Assembly (NCBI GenBank): GCA_020746875.1
Contig: JAGTJL010000005.1
Span: 1,116,001-1,180,000 of the forward strand
Length of the DNA stretch: 64,000 nucleotides
Origin: Rhexocercosporidium sp. MPI-PUGE-AT-0058
Lineage: Eukaryota; Ascomycota; Leotiomycetes; Helotiales
Direction: 5' to 3'
The translations under genes were made by a program, and so were the position numbers. The notes beneath the pieces are model-generated. The model had not been told where the DNA came from. It saw only the letters and a program-made list of their open reading frames with translations, and did no database searches. Below, in pieces: positions 23,797-35,250 of this stretch (its first letter is position 1; every line of letters begins with the position of its first letter).

Positions 23797-24483
23797 CTAC
23801 GTGGTAGCAGCCTTTGGCTTCTTCGTCCCATACTTTGATCGACTCGTCGCCCGATTACCAACACCACCCTAACACACAAAATCATTAGCCCTTACCAAAC
23901 CAAAAACCATAAGCCCTATCCTCCCTCCACTCCATTACAAGAGAGACGAAAACCTACCAAATCCATAGCCCCCCTAACCAAATGATACCTCACACCAGGA
24001 CAATCTTGACTCCTTCCCCCTCTAACTAGAACCACCGAATGCTGCTGCACATTATGTCCCTCCCCAGGAATATAACACGTCACGACCCTCCCCGTGCTAA
24101 GCCTCACCCTCGCCGTCTTCCGCTCTGCCGAATTGGGCTTCTTGGGCTTGGTGATCCCGACTTTGAGGCAGACGCCTTTGAGCTCGGGGGCGTTGACATC
24201 GCGGAGGGCAGGGGAGACAGCTTTGCGTGCTCGTTGGGCGACACGGCAGCCCTGTTTCGCGAGTTAGTTTTCTGTGGTTGGACGGGGTATATGTTGATCA
24301 GGGTGATGTGGAGGAGCGGGGAGTGTAGGTTACCTTTGCGACTTGATTGTAGGTTGCGAATGGGGTGGGTGTTGAGGAGAATTGGCGGGCGAGGGAGGGA
24401 GCTGGCTTTGTTTTGGGGGCGTATATGGATAGTGGCATCCGTACCGATGGTGTGAGGAATCTGCGGAGCATTGTGACGGCCAT
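23797..24483 (-). CDS. MRPS12: Mitochondrial small-subunit ribosomal protein uS12m (171 aa)
   Basis: Three exons (24483-24334, 24251-23958, 23868-23797) join in phase at codon boundaries. An Arg/Ser-rich mitochondrial presequence of about 45 residues (LARQFSSTP) precedes the S12 core: [41 protein letters not shown] and [20 protein letters not shown]. This contains the PNSA loop of the decoding centre. The last exon of 24 codons supplies [19 protein letters not shown], the universally conserved tail; without it the frame of exon 2 would run into intron. uS12m sits at the decoding site of the mitoribosome. Everything expected is present. Confidence 0.93.
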
Positions 24484-24763
24484 TGTGGTGCTGGGTTGTG
24501 GTCGTCGCTTTGGAGAGCTTCAGGCTCGATTGAGAATTTGGAGATCCTCAGACGGTCATGTGACCATCTCCAATGGATGACTTTCAGGTTTGTACCAGCC
24601 AGCGACCTTTCTTCACCAGCAGAGCCTCTCCCTTTTTAAAGAATAGAAAGACTTCATTGGATTACTCAATTAGATGCACTTATTTCCTTGATGATACAGT
24701 TTTTGACTTTTAAAGGGGTTGCATAATTCTAGGAAGCGTCGAATGAAGACATCGTTGCTACAT

Positions 24764-24776
24764 GGGGGGGGGGGGG
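24764..24776. repeat. Homopolymer G tract (13 nt)
   Basis: Thirteen consecutive G in noncoding DNA. Length is likely to vary and may be a sequencing weak point. Confidence 0.9.
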
Positions 24777-25051
24777 CTTTTGCTTCAAGTACGTGGTCCT
24801 TGTAAGCTCCCACTCAGTATCTTTAAAGATGAACTAAAGCCTTGGATATCTTCAAATTTCCTCGTTCGATTTCTTGTTCTCTTTCTGGAGAGGTAAATTG
24901 GTAATGTTGAAACCATCCTCCATTCCTTCCTCCTCGGGCTATACTTGCTAAAGTAAGAACTTCCACCGGGTTGGTAACATTCAATTTTGTTATACCTTCT
25001 TCACTTCTCTGCATCCGTCTTCCTTTGACATCAATATTTTCTAACAATGTC

Positions 25052-25084
25052 CTTCTTCTTCTTCTTCTTCTTCTTCTTCTTCTT
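25052..25084. repeat. (CTT)11 trinucleotide microsatellite
   Basis: Eleven perfect CTT units in intergenic DNA. They produce an artificial poly-Arg frame on the minus strand. Confidence 0.95.
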
Positions 25085-25805
25085 TTACTTCGTGCATTAA
25101 AACTGATACCCTGGCCTAACTCGACTACAATTGTCAAATTCGAGTCGTGTGCAATCCCTCTGGCGGCTATGAGCGCTCCCACTTACAATCCCTTGCTCCT
25201 CGGCGTTTTTGCGCATGACAACGTACCAGATAATTTGGCAAGACTTAGGCTTGTGGAAAGTTTGTATGATCTGGGATCGTCGATGGCATAGCACGGATGA
25301 GATGAAGACACCTGTAGCTGATGGTGCTGATCAGGACCTCTTACCACTTCTCTAGCGAACGCTGGGATTAAAACAACTTAAGGTTAATAACTAGATGGCC
25401 GACATGAGACTCTACCTACTACCTACCGACCTATTTACGTACTTAAACATTATTCGGGTTATCAAATTTATTAGAACAAGGTATGGATACTGGCACATAC
25501 CCAAGGTCTCTCTCTCACCCCGTCACAGCTTCATCCTCATACCTGAACCTACATACACCAACGAAGATATAGAGAGGAATAGGAGAATGATGAACAGAAG
25601 TGCAAGCATCATCTTGAAGCATAACTCACTCGCACAGCTTCGAGGGTCAAGCTCATCCTCCACCAAAGTTTCTTCATGATATCTGCCCGGAACCTAGGAC
25701 GCCATGATCATGTAGATATCCTGAGCACTTTTATGTTGATGTCTTGGGTCCATTTGCTTCGCTCTGCTTCTATCGGCTGTGTCTTTGTTTTCTGATGCGG
25801 ACATA

Positions 25806-26248
25806 TTAGCGAAACCCTTCAAGAGACTCTTCCCGCAAAATCATACCAAAATATAAATACTCGACAACAGTCAACAATAGGGAAGCCAGCATCGCGACTC
25901 TCAGAATTTGTCCAAAGTTCCAGTCATTGCTTTCTTCGGTGTCGAAAATCCTCCTCGCTTTGACGAGGTTCATTATTGCCCAGACGGTTGGCAACATGAG
26001 GTTGCAGACCTACGTCGAATTCCAGGTCAGCGATCGTAGCTACACTGCAGTTGCTTTAGGTTTCGCCACGTACCTCCATGGTCATTGACGAGTACATGTC
26101 TGCGAGGAGACCCGAAATAAACAAAGTTGCATGACATGGCGGATACACAACATGTTAACTTGGTGAGGGGACTTACTCCAATTCCAGATATGTCGCCGTA
26201 CGGCTGGATTTTGCCAGAATCGACCAAACAGCTGTACGAACAAGCCAT
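25806..26248 (-). pseudogene. Remnant of a multi-pass fungal membrane protein (internal deletion)
   Basis: The first exon (ATG 26248) encodes MACSYSCLVDSGKIQPYGD followed by ISGIG, the characteristic start of a widespread ~500-residue fungal membrane-protein family of unknown function. Only about 60 bases later the sequence resumes with a segment that looks like the far C-terminal part: EVCNLMLPTVWAIMNLVKARR, then SNDWNFGQILRVAMLAS and a last membrane helix, ending at TAA 25806. The splice phases do not match: the first exon ends in phase 0, while the next acceptor (CGCAG) would need phase 1. The central transmembrane region is therefore missing and the ends are out of phase. The family assignment is from memory of its N-terminus and is moderately certain. 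Confidence 0.5.
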
Positions 26249-26620
26249 GTCAAAAATGGAATCGACTTGGCACAGTGTTTTGATTGCAAGGATCCCTCGT
26301 TAAGTTATTGGAGTCAAGCATCCTTTGCTCTCTGTTGACTGCGATATAGGGTGTTTGTCACATCGGCTCGAAATAGCAACACCCTGGCTGTCAAACATGA
26401 CCAGGAGACAAAAAGTATATCAAAGCCCTAGCCCTGCTAATGGTAGCTAATGTGGATATAGTATACTAGATTATACTTCATCCTGTTCTCAGCGGAGCCT
26501 CGAGTGTCTCCTTAACGACTCTTCGTGTTTGTTGCTTGGCAATTAAGCGAGAAAGAATCCACCTCTGATATTCTGTTTGCATTTCTCTAGGGCTTTCCTA
26601 TCCAGGATCTTGACTCCCTT
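26249..26620. other. Intergenic region
   Basis: 372 bases upstream of the membrane-protein remnant and downstream of the crotonase pseudogene. AT-rich; nothing recognised. Confidence 0.5.
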
Positions 26621-27408
26621 TCAAAGCTTGAGTAGGGCAGGGCGGCTGGTCTGCTTCGAGTGCACATAACTAATTCTCTGGAATTTCTTTGCAGCATCAC
26701 CCCAAAGCTCTCCCCTCAGCACCCCGTAGACTCCCATCTTTGCCTTTGGCGCCCACTTCTTTGCCAAATCAAGAGCCACCTGAAGCATAGTATCTGGACT
26801 GGCAATTACATCGACCACGCCATCTTCCAAGGCTTCTTTTCCTGTCCATTTGTGCGCTTCAAGCAACATCCTACGAGCGATTTGAGGTTGGAGCTTCAGA
26901 CGTGGAAGAGATCCTATGCCATCGAAGTGAAGACCAAGATCGACCGGAGGCTAGGTCGCCGTTAACAATGCAGCTCATTGCAAGCGATATTCATGGAAGG
27001 TCATACCATTGAAAGATAACCTCTGTCGCTGTTCATAACCCTGTAGTCATGACTTAAACAAAAAGGAACAGCACCCCCAAAAACATGACCATTGATCAGT
27101 GCGATCGTAGGGAATGGGAAATCCATAATTGTATACAGCATCGGGTAGAAGCCATCAGTATTGGCAAACGGGTTGCGATCCGTTTCGTCAAGCTCAAGAC
27201 CTGTACAGAAGAACTTCTCTCCTTGGCCTCGGGTAATTACAGCGCCTTCAGTGCCAGCACCGAGTTCCTCCCGTATAAAGTGGAAAGCACGGATGATCTC
27301 TTGACAGAATCAGCTGTTGAGACGATTCTCTGGAGGTTTTTGAAGGGTCAGGACGAAGATGTTCCCGTGCCGCTTGAGAGAAAGATCCTGAAAAGTGGGT
27401 TGAGACAT
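26621..27408 (-). pseudogene. Enoyl-CoA hydratase/isomerase (crotonase fold) with in-frame TGA
   Basis: Two exons (27408-27007, 26950-26621) join in phase to 243 codons plus stop. The crotonase fold is clear: LTLQKPPENRLNS, the oxyanion-hole region VITRGQGEKFFCTGLELDE, NGHVFGGAVPFCLSHDYRVM, PPVDLGLHFDGIGSLPRLK, and a C-terminal part with HKWTGKEALEDGVVD and AKMGVYGVLRGELWGDA. This is the delta3,delta2-enoyl-CoA isomerase/hydratase type used in peroxisomal beta-oxidation. Codon 33 is TGA (27312-27310), in the middle of a conserved helix (NRLNS-stop-FCQEII), so a full protein cannot be made. CGA to TGA is the likely change. The end is LLKL, one residue off a classical PTS1. The intron has normal signals. 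It lies next to the regulator and oxidase pseudogenes on the same strand. Confidence 0.82.
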
Positions 27409-27675
27409 GGCGTTTGTTAGATGGGATGTTCGTTACTTGAGATAAGAAAGGGAAATTCGATCCATTCATCATATCTTCCAAGCTCAACCATAGCCTTGGA
27501 GCTGAAGATGTTCGAGGGTACTGTAGGTCTCCTCGATGTGGGGTAAACTGGTCAAATGCGGGGAAGCGTACCAGTACCGAAGTGCCACTACGAAACGCCG
27601 AACAACAACAGCAGGATTCGGCATCACTACCAGGTAGTACCGTTTGCCCAGTCACCGAAAAGCCTATTCTTTCAG

Positions 27676-29993
27676 TTAGCTGGCTTGTAGCTCTTGCGGG
27701 AGAGTAACTGACCAGTTCCCAATCCCATCGTATTGGAGACTTTCCAAGCCCTCGGCAATTGGATCATACATGGTTGGCATGCTAGTGTTCGAAGCACTTA
27801 ATGCCTTGGGAGAATTATTTTGTATCGAAGGTGCTTGATCAGATGTAAGCCGCACGTTTACGAGACTTTCATAAGGTTGCCAAAGCCGGCATAATGTCGA
27901 CGGAAATCCTTCAAACAGAAGACTCTCATCGAGGGTCAACCACGGTAATGGCTCCACTGTTAGGCTGTTGATTGAAGACGAAGATTGACGTATGATACTC
28001 TGAAGAGCGCGTTCTGCCCCTCTTGCAGATGCCCATCGTTGACCTAGTTGATCTAGGGCTGTTTGGAGAATTTCGAGATCTTGCCGAGCTATCTCCCAGA
28101 GCGTGGGGTATTTTCGAAGAGGAACCAGTGCTACTCCTGCAGCCAGAATATAGAAAGTCAAGACAGAAGGAAGGAACTTTTGCTCGTCTCTTGCCACTGA
28201 GTAGTGTTTAGAAAATTTCCGAATTTGCTTGCCATTGTTGACTTACAGAAATCTTCAAAAATGTCAGCTACAAAAGATGACGCCAGGATTGTGACTGGTG
28301 ATATAGCATGGTGATCTGACTTCGCATGTGCTTGGTTGAAGATAAGTAAAGCTAGCTAAGCTAATTGCTCTTTTCAGCCAGAGCAACTCACCAACATTGC
28401 AATCGTGGTAAAATAGGGCAGGTGAAGCTGCCGAGCATTGAAATTATACGTGGTTTGCTCGCTACTTGGAGATGTCTTTGGCTGCACAAGTTGAAGGCTT
28501 TCCGGCAGTGTTCTAGACCACTTGAAGAGCGAGCTCTCCCAGTAGAGGCGCCTTTCCTGTGGGAGATATTTTCTCAAGCAGCATTCCGTCAGAGTTGCCA
28601 TCAGCAGTCAGATATCGACGTAAGAGACGAACAGTTCGCTCAGTTTAGGCGATTCCGCAAAATCCTCCAGACAAGGTGGTCTGACATCGCAGTCACCTAG
28701 AGAGACAGCCCTCGGTCTGCCTTGGCTTGCTGACAACAAACAGTCTCGTACCTTTTACGTGTAAGTCCGGAGGGGATCTCGGAGATGCTGAGAGAACTAC
28801 TTACAACCAAAGTCCACCAAAGCCTCCTTCGAGTGATCGAATCGCTGGCGTCTGTGGATTCTTTGTGCAGGCCTACTTGTCGTGAGATACCTACCGCTAT
28901 CTGATGCCAGAACCCACTTCCATCGAACGTCACATACTCGGGGCCGTCGGGGTTATACCACTAAAAAGATAGTATGAGCCACTGAAAAGTATTTGTGTCT
29001 TGGGAAGAAGCCTCTAACTTACTTGAAGCAAGATGGTTGCTGCAATGACGACCAAAGGGTCTTTTTCATGTGATTGCCAGAACAGAGCCTTGGCACGATC
29101 ATAGAACTCATCTGTGGAAGCATAAGCTATCACCCCTGGCCCACAAGTCACCCGACTTGCTGCGACAAAAGATTGCCTGTTTCAGTAGGAGTGGAAAGTA
29201 TGGCTGGTCGAAGATGGCTAGGTCTTCCGGTCGAATCACAGGAGTCCACGGATAGCATCTCTTCATGTAAGAATCAAACAGACTCTGAGAAGTTGCTCGT
29301 TGAGGCAGGTTGAAAGATTCCCAAAGTTCTAATGTCTTGATGGAAGTCTCAGATAGGTTTGCGTTGTTCTTTGAGTGAGGATATGCACGAGCTAATGCTT
29401 CATCAATATGTATGTCTGGCGTGATATAGTGGGACCGCCCAATGTAAGCGATAACATCCCTCTGTTTTTCAGGCTGCAGGGGACCATTCTCGGGATCATG
29501 TAGATGGTCAACAGAAATTTCGAACCTTGAGTCATACTGAGCCTGGAAAGGATCTATATTCTTCAAGTCCTCGGGTTCGGCTTCGATGTGCTTGTGATTG
29601 GGATGTGACTTCTACTGCCACCCTGTCCTGCAACACTTGCCCAGGAATTGGGAGGTGGAAGAGCAGAGGCACCCGGCGTAGTTCTCCCTGTATGATTAGT
29701 AGTATTGTAACGCCGTTTCTTTCTCAGGTGCGGACTAGAGCCATCAGAATCCGTGGTTTCGAAATGAGAAGGTACCGTTGCAACATACACACAATCTATC
29801 TCCTGTAAGGCACAGGCATCACATCCTTCCAGACCTCTAGTGAATTGGCAACGTATCTTGGTACGATTAGCTTCTAACCCAATTGATGTTCTACAATGGC
29901 TACAATCACCTTTCTACTATTGCAAGCCTCGCACGCTTTTGCCCGCCGGCGTTTCGGTCCACTGATTCGAGATTCGGTCATCTTTGATTGCAT
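27676..29993 (-). pseudogene. Zn2Cys6 transcription factor (fungal_trans) with in-frame TGA
   Basis: Exon 1 (29993-29910) and exon 2 (from 29856) give the binuclear zinc cluster: C-x2-C-x6-C in CEACNSRKIRC, then a second C-x2-C-x6-C in CDACALQEIDC, preceded by a KRRRAK basic patch. The middle part contains the fungal-specific regulatory domain: QSLFDSYMKRCYPWTPVI, EFYDRAKALFW, WYNPDGPEYVTFDGSGFW, GLHKESTD and RRLWWTLV. The C-terminal part ends at 27676. A TGA at 28610-28608 interrupts the domain (SYVDI-stop-LLMATLTECCLRK); coding continues in the same frame behind it, so the gene is broken. One junction near 29560 needs an unusually short intron of about 41 nt and may be a second lesion. An intact copy would presumably regulate the adjoining catabolic genes. 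Confidence 0.8.
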
Positions 29994-30338
29994 GACGAAT
30001 TTCGGAGCAACATATGCCGAACTGCTTCCCGTATTATCTGATAATATGTATTGGGGATTCGGATTTTGGGGGATTTATGCAGGAGGTATCAATTACGCGG
30101 AATTTTCAGAAATGTAAGTTTGCAATGGAAGTTGGGAATGCCGAAGGGTTATTCGGTACCTTAAGTATCGCCAGCCCTGTACGTAAGATAACCCCGCTCC
30201 TGCTTAACCCCAGCCTTTTCTGTCGACGGCCACCCATTATTCACGAAGGGATACCTCTAGCCTACTCATACATACTATTGAGCTTAGTTGGCTACGAGAT
30301 TACAATACAATTTAGGAAAAACATATTTAGTTTGTCAT
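29994..30338. other. Intergenic region, regulator / acyl-CoA oxidase
   Basis: 345 bases upstream of the regulator and behind the oxidase. No coding potential beyond antisense shadows. Confidence 0.5.
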
Positions 30339-32654
30339 CTACAGTTTGGCCAGGATCTCCCCTCCATCCTGACTCCCCATGACGATTTCCTCGTCCCAGT
30401 AGTACGGATTGAATGTAATCTTGTTCAATGGATTTAGTCTATGTGCTCTATTAAAGAGATCTTCACAAACCTATTTCTTTTCATCAGCATTGTTACACAT
30501 CGTGGCATGGGCGAAATTCTTGCCTTTCCGTCATATCTCCCCAACGCACTGTCGAGCAGGAAATCTGGAATCATCCAAGCGTCAACAAGCTTCACAGCAT
30601 CAACCCTAATTTTGAGCATCAGCTCTTCGATTCGAGAAGGTATCTTATCCAGTTGTTCACTAGATACAGCCTTTGAACTGGAAAACTCCCGCCCCTCGCA
30701 GTCCATGGTATACAGAGCAAAAAGGCGGAAGAGATCTCGGAGGAGTGTTCTTGCTGAGGACGGGATCTACTTGTCGGTTTCCAGGGCAATGTAGAAATTC
30801 TCCACAAGAATCAGCTGAGAGTGAGCATTGCTGAGCTTGTGGAGTTGGATAAGTAGTGAATTCCAATGTCGTTTCTGTAGATTTCTGGCCTCGTAGGCTG
30901 CAACTGATAAGTGAGCGGCTCGCTGTTTGAATGCATCAACGATTGCCTGATCGTTTCCGAGGACATTAAACGTGCCGAGTTGACCACTCTCTTTTCGCGT
31001 AAGGAATGCTTTGATATTGGCGTCAGTATTGTCCGTCGGTTCAGCCAGACGAGAAGTCGCAGCATTCTGCACTTTCTTGATTAGATGGGCAGCAGTCTGT
31101 TGTGTTATCATCCAATTGTCCCCTTCAACTGTTGGTTTTGACAAGTAGTCATTGTTCAGTAGAATAAGACCACTGCCGCCTCCGAATCCTTGCCCTCCGA
31201 GTGCCCGCCGACAGGTCTCAATCCCATCTGTAGCAAGTGTTGTGCATAGACTTTTGAGCCCCGAAGAAGTGCTGTGGAGATCTGCCAACTTGCTGAAGTC
31301 ACCTCCGACGATGCCTTTGCGAGTTGAAGAGTAAAGCTCAGCCATAGCTCTACCACTGTAGTGCAATGCATAGGTAGTCGCAAGCAGTGGAAGCACGCGA
31401 ATCTGAACTGTCGGATAGTCCAGAACTGCCATCTCATCTCCTGTTCCGCTGCCGTCTCTATCTCGGAATTGTCGACAGATAGACAGATATCTTACAGCGA
31501 TTGTGACGGCACGGGCAAGAACGAGACGTGCATGCATCACAATTGAGGCTCTCACTTGGGTCAAAGAGCCGTATAGGACAGCTAGATTATGTGGCTTGGT
31601 ATAAGCGCCAGTCTTGTCGTCAACTTTAGAATAGCGGCATAGGAAAGCAGAATGTGGTATTCGAAAGTTGTCGAATAGACAATAAGCATTGTCCATTGTT
31701 GTATACCCATACTTTGCATTGATATCACCAACAGCGACTCTTAAATCACATAGTTAGTATGTATGTCCTGGCCATCATAAAACTTGAAAGGCCAATCATC
31801 CCAAGCATCTCCGAAAGAGTACCGCTTGAAACGAAATGGCTTACCTGGCAAGGGCTGGTGGATTTTCATGTCTCTGACCTGTACGACGAAGGCATGAGGT
31901 CCATAGTTCTTGAACCCTGAGGGAGCCGAAAAGCTGTCAGGCAACAGAAGCTGTGCAATGACAATTGCATGGCTAGCCGTACGTCCTAATGTGCCGTTCC
32001 ACCACTTCGAGCTTGTCAAAGTAGGGCTATGAAGAACGAATTCCTTCGTTTTAGTGTCGTATCTTGCCTCTAATTCAATGCCCTTTACATTACTTCCATG
32101 GCCAAGTTCAGTCTATTTTCGTGAGAAAGGTAACAATCAAGCAATTTGTGTGCTTCTTACCTGCGCGTATGCACCAATTATCTCGAAACTCTCGATCTTC
32201 GGCATCCAATATGCTTCTGATCTTCACTGGCCTGTTCCCGAATGGTCGTCACGAACATTAACATATGGAGAGCGAAGGGTGACATTTCGTCCACTAGGTA
32301 TTCCGCCCTGTAATTAAATTAAAATTGCAATCTTTCACACTCTCGTTTTTCTCACATTCTAAGGTCGTCTTGACTCCATGATAGTTCAACTTGCATCCGT
32401 CGTAACTGCTTGGCACGAGCAAGGCCCAATTTGAAACGATCTGGTCTTGACAAGTTTTGTTGCATATCCTTCGAGAACAACTTCTTGTTCTCCAAAGCTT
32501 TCAAAATTTTCTGCTGTCGCCTGAGGAATCCAACTGCTGAGAAGAGATGTCGTGCTAGGGCATCCTCCGAAATGGGAGAGTTCTGTCGCTCTTTGGCAAG
32601 TGTGTCAGGTCCCAATGGCTGGGCAGGTTTGAGGAGACTCGTGAAGTCTGACAT
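30339..32654 (-). pseudogene. Peroxisomal acyl-CoA oxidase with frameshift and in-frame TAG
   Basis: Five exons (32654-32356, 32307-32161, 32112-31845, 31737-30524, 30470-30339) would give about 686 residues if the lesions are ignored. Features of acyl-CoA oxidases are in order: an N-terminal helical domain, AYAQTELGHGSN, SKWWNGTLGRTASHA, MDNAYCLFDNFRIP, CRRALGGQGFGGGSG, the catalytic-Glu motif VEGDNW, RVDAVKLVDAW and ALGRYDGKV. The end is AKL, a PTS1 peroxisomal signal. Lesions: one base is missing at about 32205-32211, between KHI and MPKIESFEIIG, where a Trp codon is expected; and TAG at 30769-30767, after ALETDK, is followed by 80-odd conserved codons in the same frame. The last intron is GC-AG, and the fourth exon uses a GAG acceptor. 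Confidence 0.88.
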
Positions 32655-33307
32655 GGTGCCAAAATATGGTTGAAGATGAGGTAAGAATATTTGATAGGAA
32701 TAAAACTCGATGTTGCGATAAAAAAAGTGCCAGTCAAAGAAGTCGTGGGAAGAAGAGAGAAAGTTTTCTACTTGCAGGCCAGTCACACGAGCTCTGATCA
32801 CAATGCCGCAATGAGATCTAGACAAGCCCTGCGATCCACCTTCTCCTCTTGTTCCTTGCAATTGTTGCCAGCCGAACGTCGAATAATCTTGTCTCGGGAT
32901 TGTCCCTGAGCGCTTCGGTAATTCGGCTATTCTGTAACAACACTGGCGGAATCATTCTGCAGGCTAGCAAACCCGTTCCCCAGAGAATTCCGTAAGAACC
33001 CGAAGACAAATGCGATGGCATGCAATCAGAAAGTAATGCCCAGGCAGAGAATTGTGTAGAATATAATAGGACTGGGAAAAGGCATTGCTGGAAGTCGCGG
33101 ATAATCTTTTACGAGAAGGTGATGATGGATATGTCAACAAATTAAGCGAGGTCCAGAATATTATGTCTAAACAAATCTTTTGATTTACATAGCTAAAGCC
33201 CTCTTGTCTGAAATTTACTCGATACTAAACATGAACAAAATTGTCATTGCGACGGTTAGAACCAGCGATACCTTGTCGCGACCTCAAAAAGGAGCCTTGA
33301 TCATCGT
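32655..33307. other. Intergenic region, oxidase upstream / permease 3'
   Basis: 650 bases, AT-rich in its second half. No gene recognised. Confidence 0.5.
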
Positions 33308-35250
33308 CTACACCTTCTCGACGTGACTAATGGCTGCCGCATCATTGCCTCTGAAGTCCACATCCCCTATCTCTGGATCTGCTCCCAGCTTGAAATCATC
33401 GCCAAGGGTTCTGTCTCGAGTGGCTGGCGACACTTCACTGTGTTGAGTGTCCTCCAATGCCTGAAGCGGAATTGCGTAACCGGTTTTCTTCTTTCTTGTA
33501 TTCGCTTCTCGAAGTAGCTGGAATGGCAGCGAAAGATATGCTGCAATACATATGACGAGAAATGCCAGAGTACCTGTGAATCCAGGTACATAATTTGGAG
33601 AGTCTTCATTGGGATACATCTGGTTCCTCATTAATACTGATGTCAAATGGAGGTTGTTCGGTCGAATGATTTACCTGAGGAGCAATAATGCTTGCTATAG
33701 ACAGAGATGCAACAGCAGCAGCACCCCCGACCGCTTGTTCTGATGCACCATACAATGTTGAAGTTCTGTAGCTCAACAGAACAGGTTGGGCCAACAGCGA
33801 CATTTCTCCAAGATATGCCATTCCGTAAAGTGAAAGAGTATTGACGGAACTTCCACGAGCAGAAGGATGGGTACCAACAAAGGTCCATACTGCGTAACAT
33901 GGAACAGAGACAAGAACAGGGATGACGAAGTGCCACATTCTCTCTCGGGTCCAATCGCTGTGGAGTCCCCAGATCCAGTACAGCGGAATTATAGCTAGGG
34001 CAGCTAGGGCAGTGAACAAGTTTGCTTTGGCAGGGCCGAACTTGAGGAAGACGTGCAAAATTGTGGGCAGAAAAGTCCCTTGTGCAACACCAACAATGCA
34101 GACCGAAAATATGCGATGAAGAAGATGTATGTCGATGGGCGAGAGAATATGCGAATTACTGCAGCCCAATTCCAAGCATCTGTTTTTCGAGCGGCGCCTC
34201 TGCCGAATCTGTTGACTGCTATTTATCTTTCGCGTTCTGAAAGTGCGTTAGAGGTCTCAGGAAAGGTCAAGAGAAGAAGAAAAACCGGAATTGACAAAGC
34301 GGCAGGGGCAGCACCCTCGATGATAAAAACCCACTGCCATCTATGGAAGTCAGTGGCCGCAACAAAATTAGCTGGAGAGTCTACTCACGCATGTAGACCT
34401 TTCGCTCCTTCAAGTGACCCGATACCGCCTGCAATGAATGCAGATACCGCTGCTGCAAGCACATTGGCCGAGTGAAAGACAGAGATTCTGAGCGCTCTCT
34501 CTGATGGCTTGTACCACATACTGAAAAACATAATACTAGCCGGCACTACTCCAGCTTCCGGAATTCCAAGAAAGAATCTACCAGCCATGAGTCCAGCTGC
34601 GTTCTTCGATGCTGCAATGCTCATAACCACGATTCCCCGGAGGATCATGATACTTGGGAAGAAGTATTTTGCCGATACCTTCTTCATAATGATGTTGGCT
34701 GGCAGCAGACCAGCAGTGACGGCAAAGTAAGTGATAGAGACTACTCATGTTTAGTTGTGAGAATGGAAGTGGGCAGCACCAAAACAAACCGGACCAGTTG
34801 AACTGTTTCCCGACTAATCCGAGAGACGTTTCCAGAGAATTTGGTGTGTCGGCTCCGAGAATCTTCACTGCTCCACTGAAATTGTATTAGCAACCAATAA
34901 CTTTTTGTCTATAATAGAAACTCACAGATTGGCACGGTCGAGGTAAGCTAGGAAGTATACGATCGTGCAAGGGAAAAGGACTCTCATGTCTAGTTTTCGG
35001 ACCAGCTGACTCTCTTCTTTTGATGTCCATTCTGAATGTACTGTACTCCCCTCAATTCTATCTTCGCTGCTGTCTTTGTGGTTGGAATCTTCTGTTAGAT
35101 GCCCTCCAACAGGGTAGGGATTGTCATTTGTGGTCCTACCGTGTTTCCCATTCGTCTTCTTAGGTGTCAGAACGCCTTCGAGAGACCAGCCTCCAACATA
35201 CACTCCTTCTTTTCATGAAACTCGTGCGAGGTAAAGAAGGACGAAAACAT
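33308..35250 (-). pseudogene. Dal5-type MFS anion permease with in-frame TAA and frameshift
   Basis: Spliced pieces give a member of the anion:cation symporter (allantoate permease, Dal5) branch of MFS. The pieces are EESQLVRKLDMRVLFPC and YFLAYLDRANLGAVKILG; then FNWSVSITYFAVTAGLLPAN; then AGRFFLGIPEAGVVPASI, WYKPSERALRISVF and WQWVFIIEG. The C-terminal half has AQGTFLPTIL, SIIAPQMYPNEDSPNY and an acidic tail ending VEKV at 33308. Lesions: TAA at 34225-34223 inside the central loop (SERER-stop-IAVNRFGR), and a one-base loss in a T run at about 34104-34112 that throws FFIAYF out of frame with SVCIVGVAQG. The start is uncertain: ATG at 35250 followed by an intron of about 98 nt gives a phased join. 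Substrates of this family are carboxylates, vitamins or amides. Confidence 0.82.

Larger units (their letters stand above)
24484..25805. other. Intergenic region with simple repeats
   Basis: About 1.3 kb with no supported gene. Open frames at 24823-25182 and 24971-25291 arise from the CTT repeat. This is the left boundary of the degenerate gene region. Confidence 0.5.

Noticed and set aside
24823..25291. Frames with poly-Arg or poly-Leu runs
   Set aside because: Produced by the (CTT)11 microsatellite.
26621..28610. TGA read as an amino acid (recoded stop)
   Set aside because: TGA terminates intact genes in this window, and the same region also has TAA, TAG, frameshifts and deletions.
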